Positions 1 through 10,710 of a DNA stretch of 28,205 nt are shown here, one piece after another. Under the pieces are notes generated by a model. The model searched no databases and was not told the DNA's origin. It saw only the letters and a program-made list of their open reading frames with translations. This stretch comes from Microbotryomycetes sp. JL201 (Eukaryota > Basidiomycota > Microbotryomycetes), in NCBI GenBank assembly GCA_033819885.1, contig JAQYUZ010000077.1, positions 1 through 28,205 on the forward strand. The letters are read 5' to 3'. A program made the position numbers and the translations under genes. The number at the start of each line of letters is the position of its first letter. Position 1 is the stretch's first letter.

Positions 1-94
1 CGAGCTTGATGACGGCTTGCGCGCAGACATAACATTACAACATCGATTTGATCCGGAACGGCCAATCAATTTTTTGCAAGAGAAAGGAGGCAAA

Positions 95-1939
95 TCAACT
101 TTTTGTTTGCTGCTCGCTTGCCTCTTCGCGTTTGGCCCCGACGATCAACATGGCGAATGAGGCGACAATAAGGGCACTGCCGAGGATGCTCGACAACGAC
201 AAGGGTGGCGAGTTGGGTACGAATGTGTCTGCAATAGCAACGAGCACAAGCGTGCACAAGTTACCGACCGACTGTTCCGTCCCGATTTTCAAAGTCAGCT
301 TTCAATTCGCCGGAGCCTTTTCCCCTGAATAAGACTGACAGCGACGACCGGTCCCCAGACGGACAGCAACACCATGAAACCCCCGTTGAAGACGACGCCA
401 GACAAAACGATGCCAAGAATCAGGAGCCAAGCGCTTGCCGGCGGCAGCTCAAATTCCTCCCAGCCGATCCAATGAAAGATCGGAATCGGAATCCAGAACA
501 AGAGGAGTGTGGTCAATCCAATGAGGGACGTGAATGTGTTGGAGTATAGGAGAAAAATGTCGGGTGACGGGTTCAGTAGTGATTCGGGCGGGGGCATTGA
601 AATGCGCATCCGTGAAGACGAGGTTGCCGACACTGGCGATGGCAACGGTGCGTCCGACGAATCGTCGTCTTCAGTTCCGTTATTGTCGAGAAGAGCATTG
701 GCCTCTGTGGCTTCGTCTTCGTCATCGAGGTCGTCTGCCTCGTCGTCTTCCGGATCAGGCAGAGACACTGGGTGCGAGCGGTCAGCTGCTGTCTACTTCT
801 CAATCCAGGCACTTGATCGACTCACCATTCATTTTGTACCATACTTCGTACCATGCATAGGATACGCTGCCGCCGAAAGCGAGCAAGTTGCCTATCAATC
901 GAGATGCATGATCCCGTTTCTCCACTTGCTCGCCTCCTTCAGGTTTGCTCGACACCCAAGCGTCTCCATAGGCAATTACAAAGACTCCTGCGATTGCGAT
1001 GACGACGCTGACGAGTTTCGAGCGGCTGGGTGCTTCGCCGAGGAAGCGTATGGCAAGGAGGTAAGCCCACTGCTCAAAACTGTCAGCGAGCATGCAAGGT
1101 CGAGGTCGTTTCGTCAGGTTTGGCTTACGAAAGCAAAGCAATTGTAGATGGCGGTAATGTCTGAGGCGAACACAGGAGCCCTTTAGTTGCCGATCGTGTC
1201 CTGTAGCTCCGCTTCGACTTACCTGTGACAGCCGTCAGGGGCATGGCGGCATACCAAGACAATGCGGGAATGGCAATCAAGACGGACAAGCAGACGACGA
1301 TCCAAGCCATGCGGCCAATCCATTCTCGCCTGCCGTGTTCTCGTTTGTCGTGCAGCAAGCGTCGCAAGCTCGTCCTTCGTGTCGGTGCCGGTCTCCCTTC
1401 GTCACCCACCAAAGGCAGAGACGCACGTGACAGACTTCCCGATGGAGTGCGTCGGTGCATCATCTGAGGCGGTCGTGGCGAGCGAGCAGAAGCAGGTGGC
1501 GGGGGAGCATACTGAAGCTCCAGGATCGACTTGAGAGTGTACAACGACTTTGTTATCGGAATATTCAAGATGCGCAAAGTCAAGATGTGGAGCGGAGCCA
1601 GCAAAATGTAGCCACTGTCATGAAGGGTACAAAATGAGGTGTTTGAGCGAATGCGTATGTCTGGGAGCGACGGGACCCTCACCTGTGCGTCATGTAGAAC
1701 AAGAAGTAAGGTTTGCGGTAGCCGTTGACTTGCTGGACGATCTGTGCGAGCTCTGTTTGCAGTGTATAAGCTGCTTTAGAGGTCAGCCATCCGCACCTTT
1801 ATAGCCCGGTACTGCGTCGTGTGCGCGTCGTTGACGCCCGTGCGCTGATTGGAGCGGACTCACCAAAGAGGACGACGACAAAGATGCAGAGCGCGGCCGG
1901 CGCGCTCATGCCTCCGCCATTGCCTGCGCTGCCAGCCAT
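95..1939 (-). CDS. DMT-superfamily transporter, SLC35F/THI74-like (DUF914 type)
   Basis: This is a multi-pass membrane carrier of the drug/metabolite transporter superfamily. Yeast relatives are Thi74 and YML018C; the substrate is not known from sequence. Seven coding exons fit in frame: 1939-1864, 1770-1683, 1614-1223, 1160-1129, 1069-826, 767-340 and 271-95, giving 478 aa. Family hallmarks in order are a first helix (APAALCIFVVVLF-like) leading to LQTELAQIVQQVNGYRKPYF, then GYILLAPLHIL, then SDITAIYNCFAFWAYLLA, then RFLGEAPSRSKLVSVVIAIAG, and a C-terminal helix pair around VVASVGNLCTLVLVAIAD. Two hydrophilic, Ser/Arg- and Asp/Glu-rich loops sit near residues 75-135 and 280-330. All introns are GT-AG. 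The start is the first ATG before the first hydrophobic segment. It is divergent from the polymerase X gene. Family assignment is firm; the substrate is unknown. Confidence 0.85.
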
Positions 1940-2251
1940 CGCCCTGCGCAGCTCTGGCGTATTGATTCGCGGCGGTTGATGTTCAGGGCAAGGTATTTTG
2001 TGGATGACGCGGTACGCAATGCATCGACCTCGGTTTCGAGCGAAAGAAAGCAGCAGCGGGATCCGCGGTGGCTGGCGCAATGGTTAATTCTTGGCGTGCA
2101 CAAGACTTTCGATTAAACGGTACTTCTTTTGTGATAGCTATGAAGCTGATGCCGATCCCTTGTTCTTTTTTAAGATTATACATCATTTCAACTCGCTTGT
2201 CCCAGCTGACGCGGAGTTCGCCTCTGAGCACGTGACCTTGGCTCGCGCGAC
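1940..2251. promoter_or_regulatory. Divergent intergenic region between transporter and Pol X genes
   Basis: These 312 bases separate two head-to-head start codons and should hold both promoters. Open frames cross the region, but none shows a recognisable domain. It is too short to hide a missing BRCT exon of normal size plus an intron and a promoter. No clear TATA box or known motif was recognised. Confidence 0.5.
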
Positions 2252-3955
2252 ATGGTGGGCGCCGATGACGCCTCGGCTCACGGCGGCGATACTCAGCTCA
2301 CGCCGGTCGAGCTGTTCCGCGCCGTGTCAAAGTACGCATGCGCGCGTCGGTCGCCCCGGCCATGCGTCAACCAAGCTCTTGTCGACGCACTCGCTCCGCT
2401 TAGAGAGGAGCGTTTCGTGCTGCTCGGTAGTCAGCCATCGAGCAAGAACCATGTCAAGGCTGTTTGCTGACGCTGAGCACTGCGCTGAAATCGTGCTCAG
2501 GCCAAAGATCCGAGAGCGTTTCGTACGCAAGAGCGATCAGCGCCATCATTGGCTGTCCGTACAAGATTGAGACAGTCGAGCAGGCCAGGGCACTCCCTCA
2601 GGTACCTGCTTCCTTCTCTGAAGCACCGCTGTGTCAGCCAAGCTGACACCGAACTCGAAAAGATTGGCGACAAGCTCGAGCTCAAGATTCAACAATTCCT
2701 CGACACGGGCAGAGTGCTCGAGGCGGGTAGGTCTGCACGAGCTTAAAGACGTAAATCCCCGTCCGAGGAACTAACTCGGCTAGGTGGCTTTTGCAGAAGA
2801 AGCAGCTGCAAACCCAGAGTTTCAGAGCCGACAGGCACTTCAGACTGTCCACAACATCGGTGAGCCCAGAGGACCATGCTTTTGACGATGTGATGGTGAA
2901 ATTCGTGACGACTCAGGACGTGTCAAGGCCGAACAGTTGTACAATGAGGGCTATCGCTCGCCCGACGACCTGAGAGACTTACCGGAGTACGCGAATATAC
3001 TTCAGTACCACGACGATTTGCAACTGAAGTATGCAGGATCGAGGCTTGAAACGGCAGTGCAGTATTTCAAACCCTGCTTTGTTTACAGAATCCCAAGGTC
3101 AGAGGTAGAGTCCGTGGCAGACTTCGTCAAGATTCAACTGGATCGTATCGAGCCTGGGGCGCATACCATCTTGTGTGGAGGGTAGGCCGAACTCTCAGAC
3201 TAGGACGCGCTAAAAGTCCTGAGGTGGGGAGTCTACCCACAGATACCGTCGCGGCAAAGAGCGCTCCAACGATATCGATTTGCTCATCACTTTTCCTCAT
3301 CAAATCGGCCGCGAAAAATTTGTGCTCAGGCGACTCGTGCACAGGTTGCAAGAAAAAGGTGAGATGGCAAATGCAAGACTTTTAAGTTTTTCCCCCGATC
3401 GTGAACAAGTGTCATCCGGCGCAGGCCTCATCCCTCCGGGCGGTTTGCTCCATTTTCAAGAGCCTGCAAGCAAGCGCGAGGGACCCGACCACAAGCCGTC
3501 TTCTCAGCTCGACTCTCTCGACCATGCTTTCATCGTATTTCGACACCCCAGAAACGGGACGACACGCAAACGAGACTATTGGCGACGCGTCGACATCATT
3601 GTATCCAAATGGGACACTTTTGGAGCAGCCGTTGTCGGTTGGACTGGCGGAACGCAATTTGAAAGAGACTTGAGACGCTGGGCAGACACGAAGAAGTGAG
3701 ACCATGCCACCGTTTCCTTGACGAGACAAGTCCGCTGATACCCCTGATGTGACCTTGTAAGAGGTTACAAGTTCGATTCCGGAGGGTTGAGGGACCAAAA
3801 CGACAGGTTGATACCGACCATGACTGAAAAGGACGTGTTTCGCGCTCTCGGACTCGACTTCTTGCGTGAGTTGCCATCTCGCCGTCTGACTTGGCTCTGT
3901 GCCCACTCAACTTGGTTTTCTTTAAGCGCCCCACTTGCGCAACTCTGACCCCTAA
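2252..3955 (+). CDS. Family X DNA polymerase (Pol beta/lambda/mu-like), no BRCT domain
   Basis: This is a template-dependent gap-filling polymerase for base excision repair or end joining, expected in the nucleus. Ten exons join in frame: 2252-2426, 2501-2601, 2663-2726, 2797-2859, 2917-3028, 3089-3181, 3243-3358, 3425-3695, 3762-3865 and 3927-3955, giving 375 aa. The 8-kDa-like region carries SVSYARAISAI. Helix-hairpin-helix motifs lie near residues 92-102 (QIGDKLELKI) and 134-148 (IGRVKAEQLYNEGYR). The palm has GGYRRGKERSNDIDLLI with metal ligands Asp213 and Asp215, and RRVDIIV with Asp298. The dNTP-binding segment reads GWTGGTQFERDLRRW (Gly313-Trp314), as in Pol mu and TdT rather than the YF of Pol beta and lambda. 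The C-terminus DVFRALGLDFLPPHLRN is typical. Intron 7 (3359-3424) is 66 nt without stops, so retention would add 22 residues. No BRCT domain is present. Confidence 0.9.
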
Positions 3956-4154
3956 GAGTCGGACTCTGGAAGCTCTCTGTTTCTCCGTTTAAGCCTTTGT
4001 CTCTCTATGCATATTCACATGTTGCCTGTAACGCTTGATGAACTGCTTTTTGTTTCGTTTCAACATTGCCAGGCCCGCTGTCAGAGAAACGGACTTGGAA
4101 TCTTTCTATCTGCCCGAGCGGTCGAATCCACCTGCTCGTGCTTTTGTAATTGGT
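3956..4154. other. Convergent intergenic region
   Basis: This is 199 bases between the stops of the polymerase X gene (plus) and the SMR-domain gene (minus). It should hold both 3' ends. It is T-rich, and nothing else is recognised. A poorer alternative last exon of the polymerase (acceptor before 4073) would lie here, but its product lacks the conserved C-terminal pattern. Confidence 0.5.
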
Positions 4155-7100
4155 CTAGCGCTGCACATCAATTGCCATAATCCCTCCGAACATCTGCCAA
4201 GCCCAACCTTGATCTCTTACAAACTCTGTGCAAGCTTGCTCGAGTCGTAAACGTCCTGCAGCTTCCTTTTGATCGGTCGCAGACGCGCCTGAATGCTTTG
4301 ATTGACCTATGACGATATACGCGATGCCTGCAAACCTTTCCTTCTCGAGAGCTTGTAAAAAGTCTCCCATAAAGGAAATAGCTTCGTCGGTATGTAAAGC
4401 GTGCAAATCGAGAGCGACTTCAGTTCGTTCGTCGGCCGTCAAAGCACGTTCATTATTCGGTAAAGCATTCTGCGAGACAACGCCTAGAACGATACCGCCA
4501 CCTTTGTCTTGACCGCGAACTTTACGATCAGGACCGTCGTCGGTTTGACCTTGACGACCTTCATTGTTGACCACGGCCTCTCGCAGGACTCGTTTACGTT
4601 CTTCCACAATCTTGGCGGCAGAGTCACGGCCTTCGATCGCCACTTGACGACTCCAATCCTGAGCTTCTCTACTGAATTTGCGAGCGCCTGCGCCGTCTCC
4701 GCGTTTCCAACATTCGGCGGCGCGCGCAAGACACTTGTTGCGGTTGGCACCGAGCTCGAGGAACGAAGACCTGTATTTGACGTACAAAGCTGCCAATGCT
4801 GAGCCTGTCGGCAGCGTCGGCAACAACATTGGTGCGCGCAGCGTAATCCGGACGGATCGTTTTGGCTTGGGCATGGCATCGCGGGTCGGAGCGGCAGGAG
4901 CAGGCGGCATGCGAGCAAGAGATGCAGCTGCCGTCGAAGCGGGAGTGACTGGCACCTTTGAGCCGAATTTGACAGCGCCACTGAACCTTGTTCTCGTCGG
5001 ATCGAGCTGGGCACTGCGTTGTCCAGGCTGACGGATGCCGTTATTGTGGCCCAAAATCGGGAAATCAAGGTCTGGTCCATCATCAATTGACTCGTCCTCC
5101 GGATAATGGCCTGCTCTCCTGCGTTGACTGCGTTGCTCAAAGTCTGCCTGCATGACCTGCAAGAAGGAATCATGAGTTGACAGGCGCGGCCTAAGCACAC
5201 AAAGGCACGACTCACTGGAGGGATAGAATGCAAAAAGTCGCATCGTCCTTCGCCTTTGAGACAGTGACCCCGCAGCCAGAACCTACAAAGTCATGTCAGT
5301 CAAATTGAATCCACCACCCAAGGTCTCACGCACGGACGTACTTGCAAACGGCTCGGCTCACGTCATGTGAGAATTTGCAGTCAGAGCGTAGACAATTACC
5401 CGCCATGTAGTAGCGGCAAACTCGACCTCCGACACCTCTGTTGTCTGACGTCTGCCCACGTCCAGGAACAGGTCCTGCTGCCCAACGACTGTTTCCACGA
5501 TTGCTGTATCCTTCAAATGAGTCGCGCGAGACTACGAGGGGTCTGGCGCCCGAGCCGGGCATGGTGTGGCGGAAGTCGGCTTCGTCCTCTTCGGGCAGCT
5601 GTTCTGGCGCGTCCTGAGTATTGATGACGTGTTCGATTGCCTTGTCGACATCAAATCCAGACACTTCGAGCGCTTGCTCAAGGACCTCGGGAGAGATTCC
5701 AGATGGTGCAAAAATTGACAGCAAGTGATCGAAAGGACTCATGCGGTAGGCGCCGGCTAGGCCCAGGCCCGACGGGCCTGCCAGCTCGTTGGCAAAGTCG
5801 ATTGAAGCGACTTCTCCGGGAGCTGGGCCGGGCAGCACCATTGGTGGCGCCTCGTACGTAGGCGTATGAGGACGTGAGTGGGTCGAGTTGAACTGCTCCC
5901 GCTCAAAAGCGCCTTGGTGCCACATTGGCCCACCCATGTAGCCTCCGTACATCGCATGGGCTGGCGGCCATTCCGCACTAGTCTCTTGCGAGTACATGAT
6001 GTAAGGATTCGCTAGACCGCTCTGGTCCACTTGTACCGGCACCTCGCCCCATACGGTCCCTGACTCTTCGGCCGTATCAATGTATTGCTGTCCCTCACGC
6101 ACTTCATCTGCATGGTACTCTGGTTCGACGGCGTCCTCGTCTGCCTGATCATCCTCGTCTGCGCTAGCATCTGCCCACGGCAACCTGGACGAGCGGGATT
6201 TTGAAGGTACGTCAACTTGTCTGCCAAAGTAGCCCGGTGATGATACGTTCGACGCTGAGGCAGCGCCACCCGAGGGCGTGCCTGAGTTGTGAAGCTTCGG
6301 AGTACCGAGCGGCGACGACGTTGCGGCCCATTGCGCCTGAGCCTGCTGAGCGGCGGCCATTGGATTCGGGCTGTGGGAGCGTAGCGGGGTGCCGGGTCGA
6401 GACGAATGCGGTCCGCCTGGTCGAAACTCGTTGGCGCTCGCTGATAGTGCGAGAGTCAGATTCGTCGGACGTGGCGAGTGCCAAGGAGACTGGGCAGGGC
6501 TGTTTGGCGCGGAGGACGTAGTGCTCGCGGCAGAGGACAGTGAGTTATTGATGCTGCCGGGCGCCAGGCGAGGCGTACTAGCGCCACCAAGACGTCTGAA
6601 TGAAGATGAACGCGAGACCGATGGCCTTGATCCCGGCGTGGTCGAGCCGTGGTTGGGTAACGGTGGCACGGGATTGCCTGACGGGTTGACATCTTCACGG
6701 TAACGATGCAAGAGTGACAAGATGAGCGGGTCGAGATTAACAGGTGGCTGTTGAGAAGCAGAGTCAGCTAGTCATGTCAGCCTCGTTCCAAACTCGTCGT
6801 ATGGACAGACGTTGTTGGGCAAGACTAGGATAGAAGTCAAGAGCGACTTGAGGTTGTCTGGCTTGTCATCTTCCTCGATGGAATCGTCTTCGAGCATTTC
6901 AACGACGCGATTGATCCTGCAGCCGATGAGAATCAGCCTCGGATGTACACAAACCAGCGAACAAGCTGAAGCCTTCCGCTCACTTTTCCGCCTCTGTAAG
7001 CTCGTCGTTGCCGTCTGTCGAGCTCTGCGTTTGTGCATCGTCGTCGTCCGTGTCTGTGCTGCTTGCGTCGCTAGTCGTGCTTGGGTTAGACTGCCTGGCG

Positions 7101-7279
7101 CGCGACTGGCTCTGCGCCAACGCGAGCTTGCGTAGCTTGACGTCGAGTTGCTGCGTATCGTGCGCTGACGACGGCACGGACGCTTGTTGCTGCTGCTGCA
7201 GTTTGTCCTTCGAATACGTGCTGATCAGGTACGAGAGGAGCGCTTTGCTGTGCGGCAATGCCGCTGCAGAGTCGGCCAT
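4155..7279 (-). CDS. CUE / CCCH zinc finger / DUF1771 / SMR domain protein
   Basis: This is a probable RNA-binding, ribosome-associated nuclease-type protein. SMR with CUE is the architecture of yeast Cue2 and human N4BP2, which cleave mRNA during no-go decay; the role here is inferred. Five exons fit: 7279-6984, 6916-6811, 6747-5342, 5282-5216 and 5156-4155, giving 958 aa. Domains are: an N-terminal Gln/Ser/Asp-rich region with a short polyQ run; a long Ser/Pro-rich disordered stretch; CUE near 470-510 (FDHLLSIFAPSGISPEVLEQ); two CCCH fingers near 575-622 (CRYYMAGNC..., CKFWLRGHCLKGEGRCDFLH); DUF1771 near 745-825 (AAECWKRGDGAGARKFSREA); and C-terminal SMR near 870-955 with LDLHALH and IGQSKHS. 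The second intron (6748-6810) needs a weak GTCTGT donor, the only in-frame choice, so the N-terminal join is the least certain part. Confidence 0.82.
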
Positions 7280-7624
7280 GGGGAATGACGCGAGCGCTCG
7301 AACGCGCTTCCGTGCGAGGACTGAGACAGTGAGGACGAGCTCAAGGCTACAATGAGCTCGTCTGATGCCCGTGTCAGTGCTCGTGAGTGACGATGGCGCG
7401 CTGCGATCGTGAGCGCGGGCTGTGCACCGAGCACGTTCCAAAGTCACGCGCACTAGCGACCTAAGGCAATGCCGGGTGAAGAAGAGAGCTCTGCAGCAAA
7501 GCCGTGAAAGCACGAAAGGAGAGCGGACCTCCACCCGGTCGCTCTGAGACGGACAACTGTGCGGTTCAGAGGCAAAAGTCCAACTCAGGCTTCTGTCAGC
7601 GCCGCGCACGGCTCGGCTCTGAGC
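7280..7624. promoter_or_regulatory. Divergent promoter region, SMR-protein gene and DUF1764 gene
   Basis: These 345 bases separate two divergent start codons. The frame of the DUF1764 gene stays open upstream to about 7559 but has no ATG before 7625. No coding motif or named regulatory site was recognised. Confidence 0.45.
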
Positions 7625-8299
7625 ATGGCTAAAAAGATGGCCACGGCGCCCGCACAACCTCAATCAGTCAACTCAACAGACATCAACAAAGGCAAGAAGC
7701 GCGCGACGGCGTCAGAGATCGACGACATCTTTGCCGCCAAAAAGCCAAAGGTGGCCACTTCAGGCGCCAGCAGCTCACTGTCGGCCGGCACGGACCAGAA
7801 ACAAAGCTCTCAAGCAACAAAAGACGGATCTGTCGCGCTCGCGGCATCGAAAAAGTCTCGAAAGAAGGCCAAGACCATTCCGCAGAGCTCGGCGCAGATC
7901 ACACGGGACGAGCAGGCTGTGAAATGGCAGCCCGAGACTGTCATCGACTCTTCAACAACAGTTGTCACATTCCAAGACCCTCTAGCGCAGCCACAGGGTG
8001 ACACTGGCGGTCCGGCACAGCTTGACGACGAAGATCTTAGGTTCATAGACAGCAGAGGCAATACTCGTGCGTGCATGGAGAATTGGATTGGTGAGGTCAA
8101 TCTGACTTATCAAGCATGTCATGCGCAGGACGCAAGACAGAAGATGGCCTCCCCATCTACACCGTGGAGGAGCTCAAGATTGGGCAGGGTGGCGGTAAGC
8201 AGCCTGTTAAATCAAGACTTCGTCGCCGGTTTCTGAAACGACCATGTCTGATATGCAGACACGAAGGACTGTCCTTTCGACTGCTGGTGCTGCTTCTAA
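7625..8299 (+). CDS. DUF1764 family protein
   Basis: This is a small conserved eukaryotic protein of unknown function, probably nuclear given its Lys-rich stretches. Three exons, 7625-8066, 8129-8194 and 8259-8299, give 182 aa. The N-terminal half is low-complexity and Lys/Ser/Ala-rich, with the family's early EIDDIFAAKK motif. The C-terminal half holds the DUF1764 signature: DDEDLRFIDSRGN, then RRKTEDGLPIYTVEELKIG, then GGGDTKDCPFDCWCCF at the stop. The cysteine-rich tail is completed only by a 41-nt last exon. This confirms the splicing, because reading through the second intron loses it. The start is the first ATG in the frame; a second in-frame ATG lies 12 nt on. It is followed in tandem by the uridine kinase gene. 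The family call is strong; function is unknown. Confidence 0.9.
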
Positions 8300-8488
8300 A
8301 GCCAATCTTGGTTTTTCCTGGCTTGGCAGCTATCCGATTTTCAGATAATACGTTTGCATTCGAGCAGTTGTTGTAAAGCTATATCGTTGACATTCTCCTT
8401 AGCTTAAAAGCGTTTCGGGTACACCTGCCAAGCGGGGAGCTCCGAGTTCAAGTCTTTGCTGTTTCACTAGGCCATCCTCTCGCTTGGC
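8300..8488. promoter_or_regulatory. Tandem intergenic region upstream of the uridine kinase gene
   Basis: These 189 bases follow the DUF1764 stop and precede the uridine kinase start on the same strand. They should hold a 3' end and a promoter. No clear element was recognised. Confidence 0.4.
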
Positions 8489-10710
8489 ATGTCTGCAACT
8501 CCCAGACCCTCATTGTCGAGGGCCGACACCGCACCACATGACCGACGCCGTGGTCTGCGCAGCTCGTCACCGACCGCAGGCGGTTCGGCCCTGGCCAAAG
8601 CTCGCGCCCTGCCCAAGAACGTCGTCTTGACAGAAGCTGGGTGAGTTGATGCACCTATTCCGCTGCTTCCACACTTGCGTTCGGTGGTCGAGCGATGACG
8701 ATTGTCGCGTTTTCCCTCGGCCGAGCCACGAGCCAGCGCTGGACAAACTCCGACAGCACAAGCACTCGAACACCGGTCTTGTGCTTGCATTTAACCCTTT
8801 TGCTGACTCTGCTGCTTTCTTGGGCTGCAGGCGATCGGCATGGTATGACAAGGGTACACGAGTCTGGTCGAATGCCTCAGTCCGAGATCCTGATGCATTT
8901 GCTTGCTGAATAGACGGCCAGCCAAGACCAGCATACGTCATCGGTATCGCTGGAGGTTCAGCTTCTGGAAAGGTGAGGCTGCTCTGCACACCAATGACAT
9001 TGTTCATGAGCTGACGATTCGGTCTCACCAGACCAGAGTTGCCACCGGTTAGCTATCTGGTTGGGGAAGCCGCCCTTCATTGTACTCAACTTCGTTCCGC
9101 TATGCAGAGATAATCAAGAGCCTCAATGTGCCCTGGGTTACTGTCATCAGTCAAGACAACTTCTACAAGAGTCTCACGCCCAGCGAATTGCAGGCAGCCT
9201 TCAGGAACGAGCATGGTAGGAACAATTTGCTCTGCTCGTACAGAGTCGTCATCTCACGGCTCGGAATCTTTCGCCCCCAGATTTCGACAAGCCACAATCT
9301 TGCGATTACGACTTGATGCGTCAGGTTTTGAAGGATCTCAGGGGTTGCAGGAGTGTCCAAGTGCGTGTTTGAAATCTTCCTGTCGGCGTCAGCGATCTGA
9401 AAACCTTTTGTCGGCCAAAAAAAAAGCTACCGTTGTATTCGTTCGCGCAACATTCGCGTCTGGACGAGACTACTTATCTTTATGGCGCTGCAGTCATTAT
9501 TCTCGAGGGCTTGTTCGTCTTGCACGACAAGGCAATTCGGGATGAGCTCGACCTCAGAGTGTTTGTGCAGTGTGATTCGGATCTAATGCTCGCTCGGCGG
9601 CTGAGACGCGACATCATCGAGCGGGGCAGAACGGCCGAAGGCGTTCTAGACCAGTAAGGCTCAGAAGAATGCCGTCTGAGGCCCGTGCGCGGTTCAATAT
9701 CTGATATCAGATCAACTCTACAGGTACTTGCGGTTCGTCAAGCCGTCATTCGACAACTTTATCCAGCCGACCAGTCGATACGCCGACATCCTCGTACCTG
9801 GAGAAAAGAATGACCGATCTATCGACCTCATTACCGGACACATCCGGCGGCAGCTCGATGAACGCAAGAGCGAGCTTCGCGTCGAGCTGTACAAGGACGT
9901 TGAAACAGACACAGCAGACGAGATTGGTTTACCTCCGACAGTACACATCCTCGAACAAGGACCACAGCTCAGAGGTTGCATGACGATCTTGCGCTGCCAG
10001 GACACGCCACTGTCAGACTTTGTGTTTTTTGCCGATCGCATCTCTCGACGGGTCGTGTCTCACGCTCTCACTCTGCTCCCTTCGCGCGATATACCAATCA
10101 TGACTGGCACCGGCATCGAGACGATTGGTCAAGAGATGGACATTGCCGCTGGACACCTTTGTGGCGTATCCATCTTGAGGTCGGGCGCGTCGCTCGAGAA
10201 AGGTTTGAGACGAGTTGTGCGCGACATTCCTCTCGGCAGTATGCTCATTCAAAGCGACGCCGAATCCGGGGAACCTTTGTTGTACCAGATCAACCTGCCT
10301 CAAGTCGTTACTGCATCTCGGGAAGGTGCGAAGAAGTCGTGGATTATGCTGCTCGACAGCCAGATTGGCACAGGTGCAGCTGCGCTCATGGCCGTCCGAG
10401 TATTGCTCGATCATGGGGTACCTCAGGAGCAAATCATCATTTGCACGATACTCGTGTCGAAAGTTGGGGGAGTTTGGGCGTTGCATGCCGCGTTTCCGAA
10501 AGTCAGAATCGTCAGCAGTGCAGCTGATGACGGATTGGAAGAACGGTGGGAGCAGACAGACGATGGCCGACGAAAGAAGGCGAGCTGCGAACCCGCTAAA
10601 CGTATTCGTGTGCGCGTCAGCTGATTGCGTTTGTCGATAATGTGCAGGTGTTTGCGATTCAGCCTGGACTGGGCTCATTTGGCGGGCGCTACTTTGGAAC
10701 AGGTGTATGA
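8489..10710 (+). CDS. URK1: Uridine kinase with C-terminal uracil phosphoribosyltransferase-like domain
   Basis: This is a pyrimidine salvage enzyme that phosphorylates uridine and cytidine to UMP and CMP; it is cytosolic. Exons are 8489-8640, 8831-8853, 8914-8972, 9032-9047, 9108-9215, 9281-9360, 9427-9653 and a long exon from 9724. The linker WYDK leads into YVIGIAGGSASGKT, the P-loop, near residues 65-79. It is followed by VISQDNFYKSL, HDFDKPQSCDYDLM, VQLPLYSFAQHSR and IILEGLFVLHD. The UPRT-like half (from about residue 300) has LPSRDIPIMTGTGIE and LLDSQIGTGAAALMAVRVLL. The conserved tail PGLGSFGGRYFGTG is encoded at 10648-10710, but the last splice is a problem. The expected donor at 10546 is one base out of frame, and the only in-frame canonical donor (10610) makes a 38-nt intron and a 537-aa protein. 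Exons of 16 and 23 nt occur. The identity is firm; the extreme C-terminus is uncertain. Confidence 0.9.

Noticed and set aside
2091-2570. 159-aa plus-strand open frame overlapping the polymerase start
   Set aside because: It has no recognisable domain. The overlapping frame with SYARAISAI joins to the rest of the polymerase in phase.
3771-3780. GTTCGATTCC, a perfect tRNA B-box-like sequence
   Set aside because: It lies inside exon 9 of the polymerase gene, encoding the conserved KGYKFDSGGL region. No matching A box or foldable cloverleaf surrounds it.
4073-4149. Alternative last exon of the polymerase (RPLSEKRTW...)
   Set aside because: It is in phase but needs a 207-nt intron. The acceptor before 3927 gives the conserved PPHLRN ending with a 61-nt intron.
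7559-7624. N-terminal extension of the DUF1764 protein
   Set aside because: The frame is open but has no ATG upstream of 7625, and family members start close to the EIDDIF motif.
8400-8470. Possible tRNA-like stretch containing GAGTTCAAGTC
   Set aside because: There is no acceptor stem and no convincing A box or anticodon arm, and the T-arm does not pair well.
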